Source: a bacterium
GTDB lineage: Bacteria; Myxococcota_A; Polyangia; Nannocystales; Nannocystaceae
Direction: 5' to 3'
Assembly (NCBI GenBank): GCA_024742475.1
Contig: JANSYI010000022.1
Span: 1 to 64,000, forward strand
Length of the DNA: 64,000 bases
Numbering within the stretch: the first letter of the stretch is position 1; each line of letters starts with the position of its first letter. Positions 1 to 8,487 of this stretch are shown piece by piece. The notes under the pieces are model-generated. The model saw only the letters and a program-made list of their open reading frames with translations, searched no databases and was not told the DNA's origin. The translations under genes were made by a program, and so were the position numbers.

Positions 1-136
1 CGCAAGCGCCCGACCTTGGATGGGTGAGCGCAGGGCGGCTTCCCCGAGGAAACCGCGACTTCAACGAGGAGCGAGCAAAGCGAGCGAGCGAGGGCGCAAG
101 CGCCCGACCTTGGATGGGTGAGCGCAGGGCGGCTTC
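1..136. repeat. 42-bp direct repeat, two copies
   Basis: Bases 1-42 are repeated without mismatch at 95-136, a period of 94 bp. The spacer is rich in GAGCGAGC-type low-complexity sequence. The unit lies just beyond the 3' end of dnaN and no reading frame is convincing across it. The first copy starts at the window edge, so further copies may lie outside. It looks like an intergenic dispersed or tandem repeat; its function is unknown. Confidence 0.7.
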
Positions 137-177
137 GCCGCCCGAAGCGAGGGAAACCGAGAGGTTTCCCTTAGAAA

Positions 178-1290
178 TTAAATCCGCATCGGCATGACGA
201 CGCCCAGGAAGTCCGGGCCGTCGACCGGCTTGACCACGCACGGGTCGAGCTCGCCTTGGAACTCCAGACGAACTTCTTGGGTGTCGATGACGTCGAGCAC
301 CTCGATGAGGTAGCGAGCGTTGAAGCCGGCCGTCAGCTCTTCGCCGTCGTAGTCGATCGGCAGCTCTTGGTGGGCGACACCGAGGTCGGGGTTGTCGGAG
401 GTCAGCTCGAGCTTGCCAGGGTTGAGCGAGAGCCGCACGGTCGCGGTCTTCTCCGGCGCCATCACCTCGGCGCGGCGCAGGGAGTGCAGCAGGTCGTCAC
501 GGCCGAGCAGCGCGAACCTCTGGAACGCGGCCGGGATGACGGCCTTGTACGGCGGGAAGGTGACGTTGTTGAGCTTGACCGAGAGCACCATGTCGTCGGC
601 TTTGACGAAGAGGTGCTGGTCGCCCATCGCGAGACCGACCTCTCCCGAGACGCGGTCGAGCACGCGACGGATCTCGAGCATGCCCTTGCGGGGAATGATG
701 ATGCCCTTGTCGAGCTTCGGTCCCGGAAGGTCGAGCTCGAACTTGGTGAGGCGGTGGCCGTCGGTGGAGACCATCGTGCCCTTCTCGCCGTCACATTCGA
801 ACAGCACACCGTTGAGGTTGACCCGCGCCTCATCGGTGGAGACCGAGAAGTGCGTCTTGGCGATGAGGTCGCTCAGCGCGTGCGCGGGAACTTCGACGTA
901 CTCGAGCTTGCTCTTGCCCCCGGAGGCATCGGGCAGCTCGGGGAAGTCGCTCTCGGGCATGCCCATCAGCTTGAACTCGGAACGACCCGCGTTGAGCTGC
1001 ACCCAGTGGTTGTCGAGCCCCTTGACGCGAACGTTGCCCGACGACAGCGTCCGAACGACGCCGTGAAGGTGCTTGACGCCCACGGTGAGGCTGCCGGGCG
1101 TCTTGACCTCGGCAGACACCGTCTCGGTCAGAGACGTCATCATGTCGGTCGCAGAGCACACCACGCTGCCGTCGGCGTTGGCGCGCAGAAGGACGTTGGC
1201 CAAGACGGGCATGGTGCCGCGCTTGTCGGCCACCGTCTGGGCCAGGGACAAGGCTGCAAGGAAGCGGCTCTGATCGATCTCGAACTCCAT
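178..1290 (-). CDS. dnaN: DNA polymerase III subunit beta (sliding clamp)
   Basis: The 370-residue product is the ring-shaped processivity clamp that tethers DNA polymerase III to template DNA. It opens with MEFEIDQSRFLAALS and shows the three-fold clamp layout, ending in VVMPMRI, the C-terminal signature of beta clamps where VMPMR/L contributes to the client-binding pocket. The length is standard for the family. It lies downstream of dnaA on the same strand with a 387-bp gap, the usual dnaA-dnaN order. The ATG at 1290 gives the canonical N terminus. What follows dnaN (often recF) is outside the window. Confidence 0.97.
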   Translation of the reverse strand: MEFEIDQSRFLAALSLAQTVADKRGTMPVLANVLLRANADGSVVCSATDMMTSLTETVSAEVKTPGSLTVGVKHLHGVVRTLSSGNVRVKGLDNHWVQLNAGRSEFKLMGMPESDFPELPDASGGKSKLEYVEVPAHALSDLIAKTHFSVSTDEARVNLNGVLFECDGEKGTMVSTDGHRLTKFELDLPGPKLDKGIIIPRKGMLEIRRVLDRVSGEVGLAMGDQHLFVKADDMVLSVKLNNVTFPPYKAVIPAAFQRFALLGRDDLLHSLRRAEVMAPEKTATVRLSLNPGKLELTSDNPDLGVAHQELPIDYDGEELTAGFNARYLIEVLDVIDTQEVRLEFQGELDPCVVKPVDGPDFLGVVMPMRI

Positions 1291-1677
1291 GGCGGATGGT
1301 CCTGGTGTGCCTCGCCTGCGCGTGTCGTCGCAAGTGAGTGCGGGAGAGACAGTAAAGCAAAAATTCTCTTAATTCTCGTCTTCTCAGTCTGTGCTGGGGA
1401 AAAGTGGAGAACTGGGCTAGTGGCTTGATCTGACGGCGGTTTCACCGTGGGTTTCGCTGGGGTTCTCGCCGGGGATCCAGGCCCACATCGGGGGACAACC
1501 TCGCAGGACGGATTTGTCCCCAATCGGGCCCCAAGTTGTCCTCTGTGTCATCCACAGGGTTGTGCACAAGCTGTTGATGAACGGCGGAAACCAACACCAA
1601 CACCCCGCTCGGCGAAGCCGAAGCGAGGAGCGGAGGACGCCCAGCGAGGCGTCAGGCGAGGGTCGCGAGGTTGGGTG
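1291..1677. other. dnaA-dnaN intergenic region, candidate oriC
   Basis: This 387-bp gap has no credible gene. It contains an AT-rich pocket at about 1350-1379 that stands out in a GC-rich genome and could be an unwinding element. Two near-consensus DnaA boxes lie at 1548-1556 (TCATCCACA, one mismatch to TTATCCACA) and 1560-1569 (palindromic TTGTGCACAA, one mismatch on each strand). A low-complexity GCGAAGCCGAAGCGAGG-like tract near 1610-1660 resembles the repeat sequence at the left edge. Box number is low, so the origin assignment is tentative. The dnaN promoter must also lie here. Confidence 0.4.
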
Positions 1678-3117
1678 TCAGCGGGAGAGCTGCTCGCGGA
1701 GGTGGTCGACGGCGGAACGAAGCTCCGGGTCTTCGGCGCTCAGCTTCGTGATGCGCTTGCAAGCGTTGATGACGGTGGAGTGATCCTTGCCGCCAAAGCG
1801 CAGCCCGATCTCGGGGAAGCTCGAGCCGGTGAGCTCGCGCGAGAGGAACATGGCGATCATGCGCGGGCGAGAGATGCCCTTGTGGCGCCTGGGGCCTTTG
1901 AGGTCGGCGATGCGCACGGAGAAGTGAGAGGCGACCGCCTTCTGCACGGCCTCGACGGTGATGGGCGCGCTGCGGCGCTCCTTGGTCGTCTCGCCGATGA
2001 CCTCGCGAATGAAGCCGGTGGTGATCGGCACGCCCTTGAGGTCGGCAAAGGTGGCGACGCGGACGAGAGCGCCCTCGAGCTCGCGGACGTTGCTCTGGAC
2101 CTGTTGCGCCAAGTAGACCGTCACGTCGCCGGCGATGGCGATGCGCTCGGCCTCGGCTTTTTGGCGGAGAATCGCGACGCGGGTCTCGAGGTCGGGCGAC
2201 TTGATGTCGGCGACGAGGCCCCAGTTGAGGCGGGAGGTGATGCGCTCCTCCATGCCTTCCATGTCCGAAGGCGTGCGGTCGGACGTGACCATGATCTGCT
2301 TGCCGGCTTCGTACAGCGCGTTGAACACGTGGAAGAACTCGTCCATCGTGCGGTCGCGCCCTGCGATGAACTGGATGTCGTCGATGAGGAGGACGTCGCA
2401 GTCTTCTCGATACTTGCGGCGGAACTGGTCGAAGAGGTTGTGTCGGACCGCCGAGATGAACTCGTTCATGAACCGCTCGGCGCTCAGATACGTGATGCGG
2501 CGCGACGGGTCGCTCTCGTAGAGCGAGTGTCCAACGGCGTGCAGCAGGTGCGTCTTGCCGAGGCCGACACCGCCGTAGATGAGGAGAGGGTTGAACCGGG
2601 TGCCGGGTTGCTCGGCGGCTGCGCGAGCGGCCGAGGCGGCGAGCTCGTTCGAGGCGCCGCTGATGAAGGTGTCGAAGCGGTAGCGCTCGGACAGCCCGAC
2701 GGGCGGAGGCGCGACTTGGCGCGGGATTTCTACAGTAGGGTGCGTGGCAACGGACGCGACCTGCGGCGCCGAGGTCGTGGCCTCGCGATGGCCGCCGAGC
2801 TGGGGGTTGGTTTGGCTGCCCGGATGAGGCTCAGCGGCGGCTGGCTCGGCGCGGCCGGGTTCGGTGGGTTGGCGCGCGGTGGGGTCCACCTCGAGGTCGA
2901 GCACGTAGCGCGAGTCCGTTCGTGCTTCGAGCTCGTCGAGCACGGCCTCCATGTAGTGGTTCTCGAACCACTCCTTCATGAAGAGACTCGGCGCGCGCAG
3001 ACGGATCGTTCGACCCTCCACGGCCGCCACGGTGAGCGGACGGAGCCAGAGCTCGTAGGTCTCTTGACCCAGACGGGGTTGCAAACCCTGAAGTGCCTCG
3101 TTCCAAAGGTCGGTCAT
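1678..3117 (-). CDS. dnaA: Chromosomal replication initiator protein DnaA
   Basis: DnaA binds DnaA boxes, melts the origin and loads helicase. With the start at 3117 the protein has 479 residues and begins MTDLWNEALQGL, the normal helical domain I. A GTG 60 bp upstream would add a non-homologous extension, so 3117 is preferred. The order is domain I, a Pro/Ala-rich linker, and an AAA+ core with Walker A (GGVGLGKTHLLHAVG) and Walker B (VLLIDDIQFI). The C-terminal helix-turn-helix domain carries the DnaA signature around GGKDHSTVINA. It is divergent from the rpmH operon and upstream of dnaN. Confidence 0.97.
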   Translation of the reverse strand: MTDLWNEALQGLQPRLGQETYELWLRPLTVAAVEGRTIRLRAPSLFMKEWFENHYMEAVLDELEARTDSRYVLDLEVDPTARQPTEPGRAEPAAAEPHPGSQTNPQLGGHREATTSAPQVASVATHPTVEIPRQVAPPPVGLSERYRFDTFISGASNELAASAARAAAEQPGTRFNPLLIYGGVGLGKTHLLHAVGHSLYESDPSRRITYLSAERFMNEFISAVRHNLFDQFRRKYREDCDVLLIDDIQFIAGRDRTMDEFFHVFNALYEAGKQIMVTSDRTPSDMEGMEERITSRLNWGLVADIKSPDLETRVAILRQKAEAERIAIAGDVTVYLAQQVQSNVRELEGALVRVATFADLKGVPITTGFIREVIGETTKERRSAPITVEAVQKAVASHFSVRIADLKGPRRHKGISRPRMIAMFLSRELTGSSFPEIGLRFGGKDHSTVINACKRITKLSAEDPELRSAVDHLREQLSR

Positions 3118-3889
3118 AGCGGGGGCATCCACAGCGGGGTTGGAACTGTGGATTGGAGTAGAAGTGCGCAGGAACACGGGGCTTTTGCGTAGGACGCGAG
3201 CGGCTTATCCACAGCGCAGCCACAGCCTGGGGGCTTTGCGTCGTGGTCGGGGCCTCTCGCGTTCGGCTTGGTCGACGGAAAGGCGTGTCCTAGTCGGGCC
3301 ACAAGGGCCGCGGAGAACTAAAAAGGGCTCTCCAGTGGTCTAGGACGGGGTTTCCGCGCGAAGTTGCAGGACAGCCTTCGTCGCGGAGGCGGGGTCGTGG
3401 GAGGCAGGCGCCGCCACGGGTTGGCGTGTTTACGCGGGTCACAGACGTGTCGCAAGCGCCGGAAATCGGATCGTTGCAAGCGCCTGAGATCATTGGGGCG
3501 TGTTGATCGCGCAGGGGTCGTCGCGGTACACAGGGCCTTCGCCGGCTGTGGAGACGCATGGCCTAAGTAGGCGAAACAATGCGTGAAAGTAGGAGGTGAC
3601 AGATCGATGACGGCCGCCCCGCGCCGACGATAAGCGGGTTTGCGGCGTCGCGATCGCGCTAGGCCGCTTGCCAAGCGGGTTTGCGGGCTCGAGTGGAAGC
3701 AGTTCTCGAGGCCCGATCAAGAACATGCCAAGTGTGTAGGTTCGTGTGCGACAGAGAGCGCTCGCGGGTGGGGAAAGATCGGCGTCGATCCCACACGTCG
3801 CGATCGTTTGACAGGCTGGGGATCCGGTTGCTATCAACCCGCTCCCTTCCGGCCGCACTCCGCGGCTGAGCGTCGCTGGAGAACGAACC
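3118..3889. other. dnaA-rpmH intergenic region, second candidate oriC
   Basis: This 770-bp divergent gap has no convincing gene. It holds one perfect DnaA box (TTATCCACA, 3205-3213) and weaker matches close to the dnaA start (CATCCACA at 3126-3133, TGTGGATTG at 3147-3155). The remainder shows scattered short inverted repeats but no dense box array. It also contains the rpmH operon promoter. Either this gap or the dnaA-dnaN gap could be the functional origin, or both together as a bipartite origin. Confidence 0.4.
3808..3837 (+). promoter_or_regulatory. sigma70-type promoter of the rpmH operon
   Basis: TTGACA at 3808-3813 is a perfect -35 hexamer. TATCAA at 3832-3837 is a fair -10 after an 18-bp spacer. 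The predicted transcript begins near 3844, about 46 nt before the rpmH GTG codon. A GGAG ribosome binding site lies at 3878-3881. Confidence 0.6.
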
Positions 3890-4042
3890 GTGTCCAAGAG
3901 AACCTACCAACCGCACAACACCCGTCGTAAACGGACCCACGGCTTCCGAGCTCGCATGGCCACCAAGAACGGCCGCAAGGTCCTCTCCGCGCGCCGCCGT
4001 AAGGGCCGCAAGCGCCTGACGGTCAGCACGGGCTCCAAGTAG
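3890..4042 (+). CDS. rpmH: 50S ribosomal protein L34
   Basis: This 50-residue basic protein begins MSKRTYQPHNTRRKRTHGF and contains RMATKNGRKVLSARRRKGRK, the hallmark of L34. Translation starts at GTG, with GGAG 8 nt upstream. L34 is a late-assembling protein of the large ribosomal subunit. The gene is first in the rpmH-rnpA-yidD-yidC-jag-mnmE run and lies divergent from dnaA, the near-universal arrangement at bacterial origins. Confidence 0.97.
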   Translation: MSKRTYQPHNTRRKRTHGFRARMATKNGRKVLSARRRKGRKRLTVSTGSK

Positions 4043-4082
4043 CCCCGCCCGGCCGGCAGGGCATAGCGACATCTGAGGCTCG

Positions 4083-4541
4083 ATGAAGCCGCTGGGACTC
4101 CCGCGTTGGCTGCGGTTACGCCGACGACGGGAGTTTCTTCGTGTCCAGCGTCGGGGTCAGAAGCACCACACGCGCCACTTCCTCGTGTTCGTCGCGCCGC
4201 GCTCAGCGGAGCGAAGCCCTCGCCGCTCGGCCTCCGCTCGAGGGGTTTCGCAGGGCTCGCCGCGCGAGGTCACGCCACAAAGCGGAGGCCAGGCGTTGCG
4301 ACCCACGCGGCTGGGGGTCACCGTAACGCGGAAGGTCGGGGCAGCCCACGAGCGGAACCGGATCAAGCGCTTGGTGCGCGAGGTCTTCCGCCAAGAGCGG
4401 AGCCGCCTTCCTCCTGGCTACGACATGGTGTGGGTCGCAAAACGTAACGCGCTGAGCTTCACGCTCGAGGACCTACGCAGCGACTTTCTCCAGCTCGCGC
4501 GCCGGCTCACGCGGCAACACGCCGACCGGAGCTCACGATGA
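4083..4541 (+). CDS. rnpA: Ribonuclease P protein component
   Basis: RnpA is the protein subunit that helps RNase P RNA bind precursor tRNA. The 152-residue product has the N-terminal basic segment (LRRRREFLRVQRRGQ) and the diagnostic RNR motif (HERNRIKRLVREVFR). Between the strand ending HFLVFVA and the strand starting TRLGVTVTRKVG there is an extra stretch of about 33 residues, rich in Arg, Ser and Pro, where most homologues have a short loop. The underlying DNA (about 4200-4305) is low-complexity CGCTC/GAGCG sequence resembling nearby intergenic repeats. The stop overlaps the yidD start. Confidence 0.95.
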   Translation: MKPLGLPRWLRLRRRREFLRVQRRGQKHHTRHFLVFVAPRSAERSPRRSASARGVSQGSPREVTPQSGGQALRPTRLGVTVTRKVGAAHERNRIKRLVREVFRQERSRLPPGYDMVWVAKRNALSFTLEDLRSDFLQLARRLTRQHADRSSR

Positions 4542-4882
4542 GCGGCGACACCTCGGCAGAGGCGGACGCGGCATCCGAGCCACCCCCTCCTCGTTGCGAC
4601 CATCACGATGTCCCCTCCACCGCGCTGAGCCCCATGCCCGCGCGGTTTGGTGCTTCGTGGGTCTTCGTTGGCTTGATCCGCCTCTATCAGCTCTTCCTTT
4701 CACCCCTGCTGGGTCCACGTTGCCGGTTTCATCCGAGCTGCTCGCGCTATGCGGCCGAAGCGCTTGCTGAACACGGCCCACTTCGTGGTACTTGGCTCGC
4801 CGTGCGCCGCATTGGGCGGTGTCACCCCTTCCACCCGGGTGGGTACGACCCCGTGCCGCCCAAGCGGAGCTCGACCTCATGA
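4538..4882 (+). CDS. yidD: Membrane protein insertion efficiency factor YidD
   Basis: YidD is a small membrane-associated factor that aids insertion of inner membrane proteins with YidC. Residues from about 40 match the family: LIRLYQLFLSPLLGPRCRF, then HPSCSRYAAEAL and the GRCHPFHPGGYDPVP tail. The N-terminal 35 residues are an unconserved Pro-rich extension, so a later start is conceivable, but the ATG at 4538 overlaps the rnpA stop (ATGA), supporting translational coupling. The 3' end likewise overlaps yidC by ATGA. Confidence 0.92.
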   Translation: MSGDTSAEADAASEPPPPRCDHHDVPSTALSPMPARFGASWVFVGLIRLYQLFLSPLLGPRCRFHPSCSRYAAEALAEHGPLRGTWLAVRRIGRCHPFHPGGYDPVPPKRSSTS

Positions 4883-6627
4883 GTTTCGAACGACGCATCT
4901 TCATCGCGCTCATGCTTTGCGCCCTCGTGTGGATCGGTTTCGACCTGTTCGCACCCAAGCCTCCTCCTCCCGAAGAGGATCCCCAAGCCGAGTCCGCGCA
5001 GGGCGATGGCGACGTCGAGTCCAAAGAGGACCCGGCCGGGGACTCCAAGGAGGCCGACGCGCCCGAGGGCAAAGCGCCACCGACCGACGGACCCGAGGCG
5101 GCCAAGGACTCCACGCCTACCGAGGCTGAGGTCGAGACCGTTCACCACGAGATCTCGAACGACCTCCTGTCCCTCAAGGTCACCAACCGCTCACCCGCTC
5201 GTGGTGGCGTGGTCGAGGAGGTCGACCTCCTCTCCGAGCAGTTCGAAGGTCACGAGACCGCCACCGACCCGCTCGGACTTCGCGGCGCATCCACGCTCGA
5301 GGTGAACTTCGCCGACGCGCAGAGCGACTTCCGCATTCCGGGCGGCCAGGCGTTCGAGGTCGAGTCGGCAAGCTCCGACAGCTTCACGCTCGTCCACCGG
5401 TCGGAAGAGGTGCAGATCAAGCAGACCCTGAAGCTCCTCGAAGGGTACGAGGGCCTGATGACGGTCGAGGTCAGCAACCTCACCCAGCAAGATCAGCGGC
5501 ACGTCATGCACGTGACGACGCGGGTCGGCATCACCGGAGAAGAGGGCCGCTACAACCTCAAGCGGGGCATGTGTCGCACGGCCGACGACTTCGAGGACGA
5601 AGACAGCAGCGACGTCGAGGACGGCCCCATCACCTATGGCACCGACCCCGTCTTCTGGGGCGGCGTCGACAACAAGTACTTCGGCACCCTCGTCGTGCCC
5701 AGCGAGCCTTTCGCCGAGTGCGTCCTCTCGCGCAGCGACGACGGCGGCTACCTCGTGGGCAGCCTCGCCTCCACCGTGGCTACGTTGGGCCCCGGTGAAG
5801 CGAAGCGCTACGAGCTCGGCCTGTTCGTCGGCGCCAAGGAGCTCGAGCGCCTTCAAGACTTCGCGGCGGTCTCGCCCGCCAACGAGGTCCACCTCGAAGA
5901 AGCCATCGACTGGGGCATCTTGGGCGGTCTGTCCGAGTACCTCGGCCGCATGCTGCTCGCGCTCATGCGCTTCTTCCACTCCTACGTCGGGGTGTGGGGC
6001 TGGGCCATCGTGCTCGTGACCATCGTCATCAAGATCATGACGCTGCCGCTGACGCTCAAGCAGATGGCCTCCATGAAGGCCATGAAGCGGATTCAGCCGA
6101 AGATCGCGGCGCTCAAGGAGAAATACGGCGACGACCGGGTCAAGCAGGGGCAAGAGATGCAGGCCCTGTTCGCGCGTGAGGGCGTGAACCCGCTCGCGGG
6201 CTGCCTGCCCGTGTTCGTGCAGATGCCGGTGTACATCGCGCTGTACGCGATGCTGGGCGCGGCGGTCGAGCTGGTCCACGAGCCCTTCTTGTGGCTGCCC
6301 GACCTCACCAAGCAGGACCCCTACTACGCCCTGCCCCTGGCGCTCGGCGGCATGATGGTCGTGCAAAACCGCATGATGCCGACCTCCGGCGACGAGATGC
6401 AGGCCAAGATGATGCGGTGGATCATGCCGGTCGTCTTTTCGGCCTTCATGCTGTTTTTGCCTTCCGGCCTGGCCCTCTATATCTTCGTCAACATCTGCCT
6501 CTCGGTCGTCCAGACCGCCATCCAAGTGGGCCGAAATACGGACGAACCGGGCGCTGAAACCGACGCTGCCAAGGGCGGCGCGAAAACCAAGCCGAGCGCC
6601 GACAAAAACGTCGGCAAAAAGAAGTAG
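4879..6627 (+). CDS. yidC: Membrane protein insertase YidC (Oxa1 family)
   Basis: YidC inserts and folds inner membrane proteins, alone or with SecYEG. The start at 4879 gives 582 residues beginning MSFERRIFIALMLCALVWIG, the first transmembrane helix. A long acidic linker and the periplasmic beta-sandwich domain follow. The conserved insertase core starts near GVWGWAIVLVTIVIKIMTLP, with the cytoplasmic coiled hairpin (MKAMKRIQPKIAALKEKYG) and the later helices VFVQMPVYIALYAML and GLALYIFVN. The tail is Lys-rich. The start overlaps the yidD stop, which supports choosing it over an upstream ATG within yidD. Confidence 0.96.
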   Translation: MSFERRIFIALMLCALVWIGFDLFAPKPPPPEEDPQAESAQGDGDVESKEDPAGDSKEADAPEGKAPPTDGPEAAKDSTPTEAEVETVHHEISNDLLSLKVTNRSPARGGVVEEVDLLSEQFEGHETATDPLGLRGASTLEVNFADAQSDFRIPGGQAFEVESASSDSFTLVHRSEEVQIKQTLKLLEGYEGLMTVEVSNLTQQDQRHVMHVTTRVGITGEEGRYNLKRGMCRTADDFEDEDSSDVEDGPITYGTDPVFWGGVDNKYFGTLVVPSEPFAECVLSRSDDGGYLVGSLASTVATLGPGEAKRYELGLFVGAKELERLQDFAAVSPANEVHLEEAIDWGILGGLSEYLGRMLLALMRFFHSYVGVWGWAIVLVTIVIKIMTLPLTLKQMASMKAMKRIQPKIAALKEKYGDDRVKQGQEMQALFAREGVNPLAGCLPVFVQMPVYIALYAMLGAAVELVHEPFLWLPDLTKQDPYYALPLALGGMMVVQNRMMPTSGDEMQAKMMRWIMPVVFSAFMLFLPSGLALYIFVNICLSVVQTAIQVGRNTDEPGAETDAAKGGAKTKPSADKNVGKKK

Positions 6628-6642
6628 ACTCTGGGACCTCGC

Positions 6643-7161
6643 ATGTCCGAACCACAGCAGGACGCCAACAACTCCGCCGACGATCGAACCCCCGAGGAGC
6701 GTTTCTCCCCGGCGGTGCCCGTGGTGCGCTCGTTCCTCGAGAGCGTGCTCGGCCTCCTTGGTGTGGAGGTCGAGGTCGACATCGACATCGAAGAAGACGG
6801 TCTGCACTGCGACCTCAACTGCGCGCAGTCCGACGGCGGCCTGCTCATCGGTCGGCACGGTGCCACGCTCGACTCGCTTCAGTATCTGACGCTCCGCGTG
6901 CTGCAAGCCGAAGACTTCGAGCGCATGCGGATCACGCTCGACGTCGCGGGCTACCGAACGCGCCGGGAGAAGACGCTCAAGCAGCTCGCCCGCAACGCGG
7001 CCGACAAGGTGCTCGCCGATGGGCGCGCGTACCACTTCGAGCCGATGAGCGCGATGGAGCGTCGCGTGGTCCACATGGCCATCGTGGAGATCGAAGGCCT
7101 GGCCACCGAGTCCGAGGGCGAGGGCCGCCGCCGTCACGTCGTCGTGTTCCCCGAGCGGTGA
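6643..7161 (+). CDS. jag: Jag/KhpB-type KH-R3H RNA-binding protein
   Basis: The product has 172 residues. The centre carries a KH-like domain with GRHGATLDSLQYLTLRVL, typical of Jag. The C terminus is an R3H domain with NAADKVLADGRAYHFEPMSAMERRVVH. Jag/KhpB proteins bind RNA and sit next to yidC in many genomes; here the gene starts 15 bp after yidC and its stop overlaps the mnmE GTG start. The N-terminal jag domain of Gram-positive homologues is absent. Its regulatory targets are unknown. Confidence 0.9.
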   Translation: MSEPQQDANNSADDRTPEERFSPAVPVVRSFLESVLGLLGVEVEVDIDIEEDGLHCDLNCAQSDGGLLIGRHGATLDSLQYLTLRVLQAEDFERMRITLDVAGYRTRREKTLKQLARNAADKVLADGRAYHFEPMSAMERRVVHMAIVEIEGLATESEGEGRRRHVVVFPER

Positions 7162-8483
7162 ACCAACCTCTCGAAGCGGCGCGTTCCACCCTCGTTGGGG
7201 TTGCCACCGGCACACCTGACGGGGGTGTCGCAATTGTGCGGGTGAGCGGACCCAAGGCGGCCGAGGTCTTGGCCGCCTTGGGGGTGGGCACGCTGCCGCC
7301 CCCGCGGCGTCTCGTTCGCAAGGCGCTCGCGCTCGAGGGTGGTCACAAGGAGGATGGCTTGGTCGCGTGGATGCCGGGGCCGCGGTCGTTCACGGGAGAA
7401 GACGTGGCGGAGCTGCACGTGCACGCCGGCGAGCGCAACGTTCGAGCGGTGCTCGAGGCGTGTCTGCGCGCGGGCGCAACGGCGGCGGGACGCGGGGACT
7501 TTAGCCGGCGCGCGTTCGAGCTCGGCGCGCTCTCGCTCGATCGGGCCGAGGGCATCGCTGCGGTCATCGGGGCCCAGACCGACGAAGCGCTCGCGCAGGC
7601 GCGGCGGTTGGCGGCGGGTGAGCTCGGACGCGCGGTCGAGTCGATTCGCGACGCCGTGGTGGGGCTTCGGACCGAGGTGGAAGCCAACCTCGACTTTCCC
7701 GAGGACGTCGACGATGGACACGTGGCGCGGTGGCGCGAGGAGGTCTCTGACATGCACGCGCGGGTGCAGCGCTGGCTCTCGGGCTTCGAAGCGGGACGCC
7801 GGGGTCGGGAGCGGGCACGGTTCGTCTTGGCCGGTCCGCCCAACGCCGGCAAGAGTTCGCTGTTCAACGCGTTGCTCGGGCGTCGCCGGGCGCTGGTCGC
7901 CGACATGCCGGGGACGACGCGGGACTACGTCGAGGCGGAGTACAGCGTCGGGCCGCACGGCGCGTGGCTCATCGACACCGCGGGGTTGCGGGGTGACGCG
8001 GGCGCGGTGGAAGCGGCCGGTATCGAGATGAGCCGGGAGCAGGTCGAACACGCCGACGTCGTGCTCTGGGTCGAAGCCTCGGACACCCCAGCGGTCGAAC
8101 GGCCCGAGTTCTCCGCGACGGTCGTGGAGATCGAGACGAAGCGCGATCTGGGTCGGCGGCGCGCCTCGGCGATCGGCGTCACGCTCGGCGAGTCGTCTTC
8201 GGGCATCGAGCAGGTCGAGGCGGCGCTCGGGCGCTGGTTTTCCCAGGGGCGCGACCAGGCGTGGATCGGCCTGGCACGACATCGTGACCGGGCCGCCGAA
8301 GCTCTCGAAGCGCTCGGGCGGGCCGAGGCGCTGCTGCAGGACGATGGCGCCCTCGAGCTCATCGCATTCGAGCTAGGGGTCGTTGATGCCCGGCTTGCTG
8401 CGATCACTGGGCGCACTCAGCTCGGCCCGGTCGGAGACGATGTGTTGGATCGCATCTTCTCCAGCTTTTGCATCGGCAAATAG
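7158..8483 (+). CDS. mnmE: tRNA uridine-5-carboxymethylaminomethyl(34) synthesis GTPase MnmE
   Basis: MnmE with MnmG modifies wobble uridine 34 of certain tRNAs. The 441-residue product has the N-terminal formyl-folate-binding domain with FTGEDVAELHVHAG. A helical domain holds an inserted G domain: G1 AGPPNAGKSSLFNALLG, then DMPGTTRDYVEAE and DTAGLR. The C-terminal motif CIGK is the catalytic CxGK signature. Translation starts at GTG within the jag stop (GTGA overlap). It ends the rpmH operon and runs convergent with bioD, with only 4 bp between stops. No mnmG is present in the window. Confidence 0.96.
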   Translation: MNQPLEAARSTLVGVATGTPDGGVAIVRVSGPKAAEVLAALGVGTLPPPRRLVRKALALEGGHKEDGLVAWMPGPRSFTGEDVAELHVHAGERNVRAVLEACLRAGATAAGRGDFSRRAFELGALSLDRAEGIAAVIGAQTDEALAQARRLAAGELGRAVESIRDAVVGLRTEVEANLDFPEDVDDGHVARWREEVSDMHARVQRWLSGFEAGRRGRERARFVLAGPPNAGKSSLFNALLGRRRALVADMPGTTRDYVEAEYSVGPHGAWLIDTAGLRGDAGAVEAAGIEMSREQVEHADVVLWVEASDTPAVERPEFSATVVEIETKRDLGRRRASAIGVTLGESSSGIEQVEAALGRWFSQGRDQAWIGLARHRDRAAEALEALGRAEALLQDDGALELIAFELGVVDARLAAITGRTQLGPVGDDVLDRIFSSFCIGK

Positions 8484-8487
8484 GTGC

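Noticed and set aside
1447..3192. Long plus-strand frame opposite dnaA
   Set aside because: It is antisense to the well-supported dnaA; long open antisense frames are expected in such GC-rich DNA.
3364..3930. Short frames in the dnaA-rpmH gap
   Set aside because: All lack family similarity and overlap the rpmH promoter or rpmH itself in another frame.
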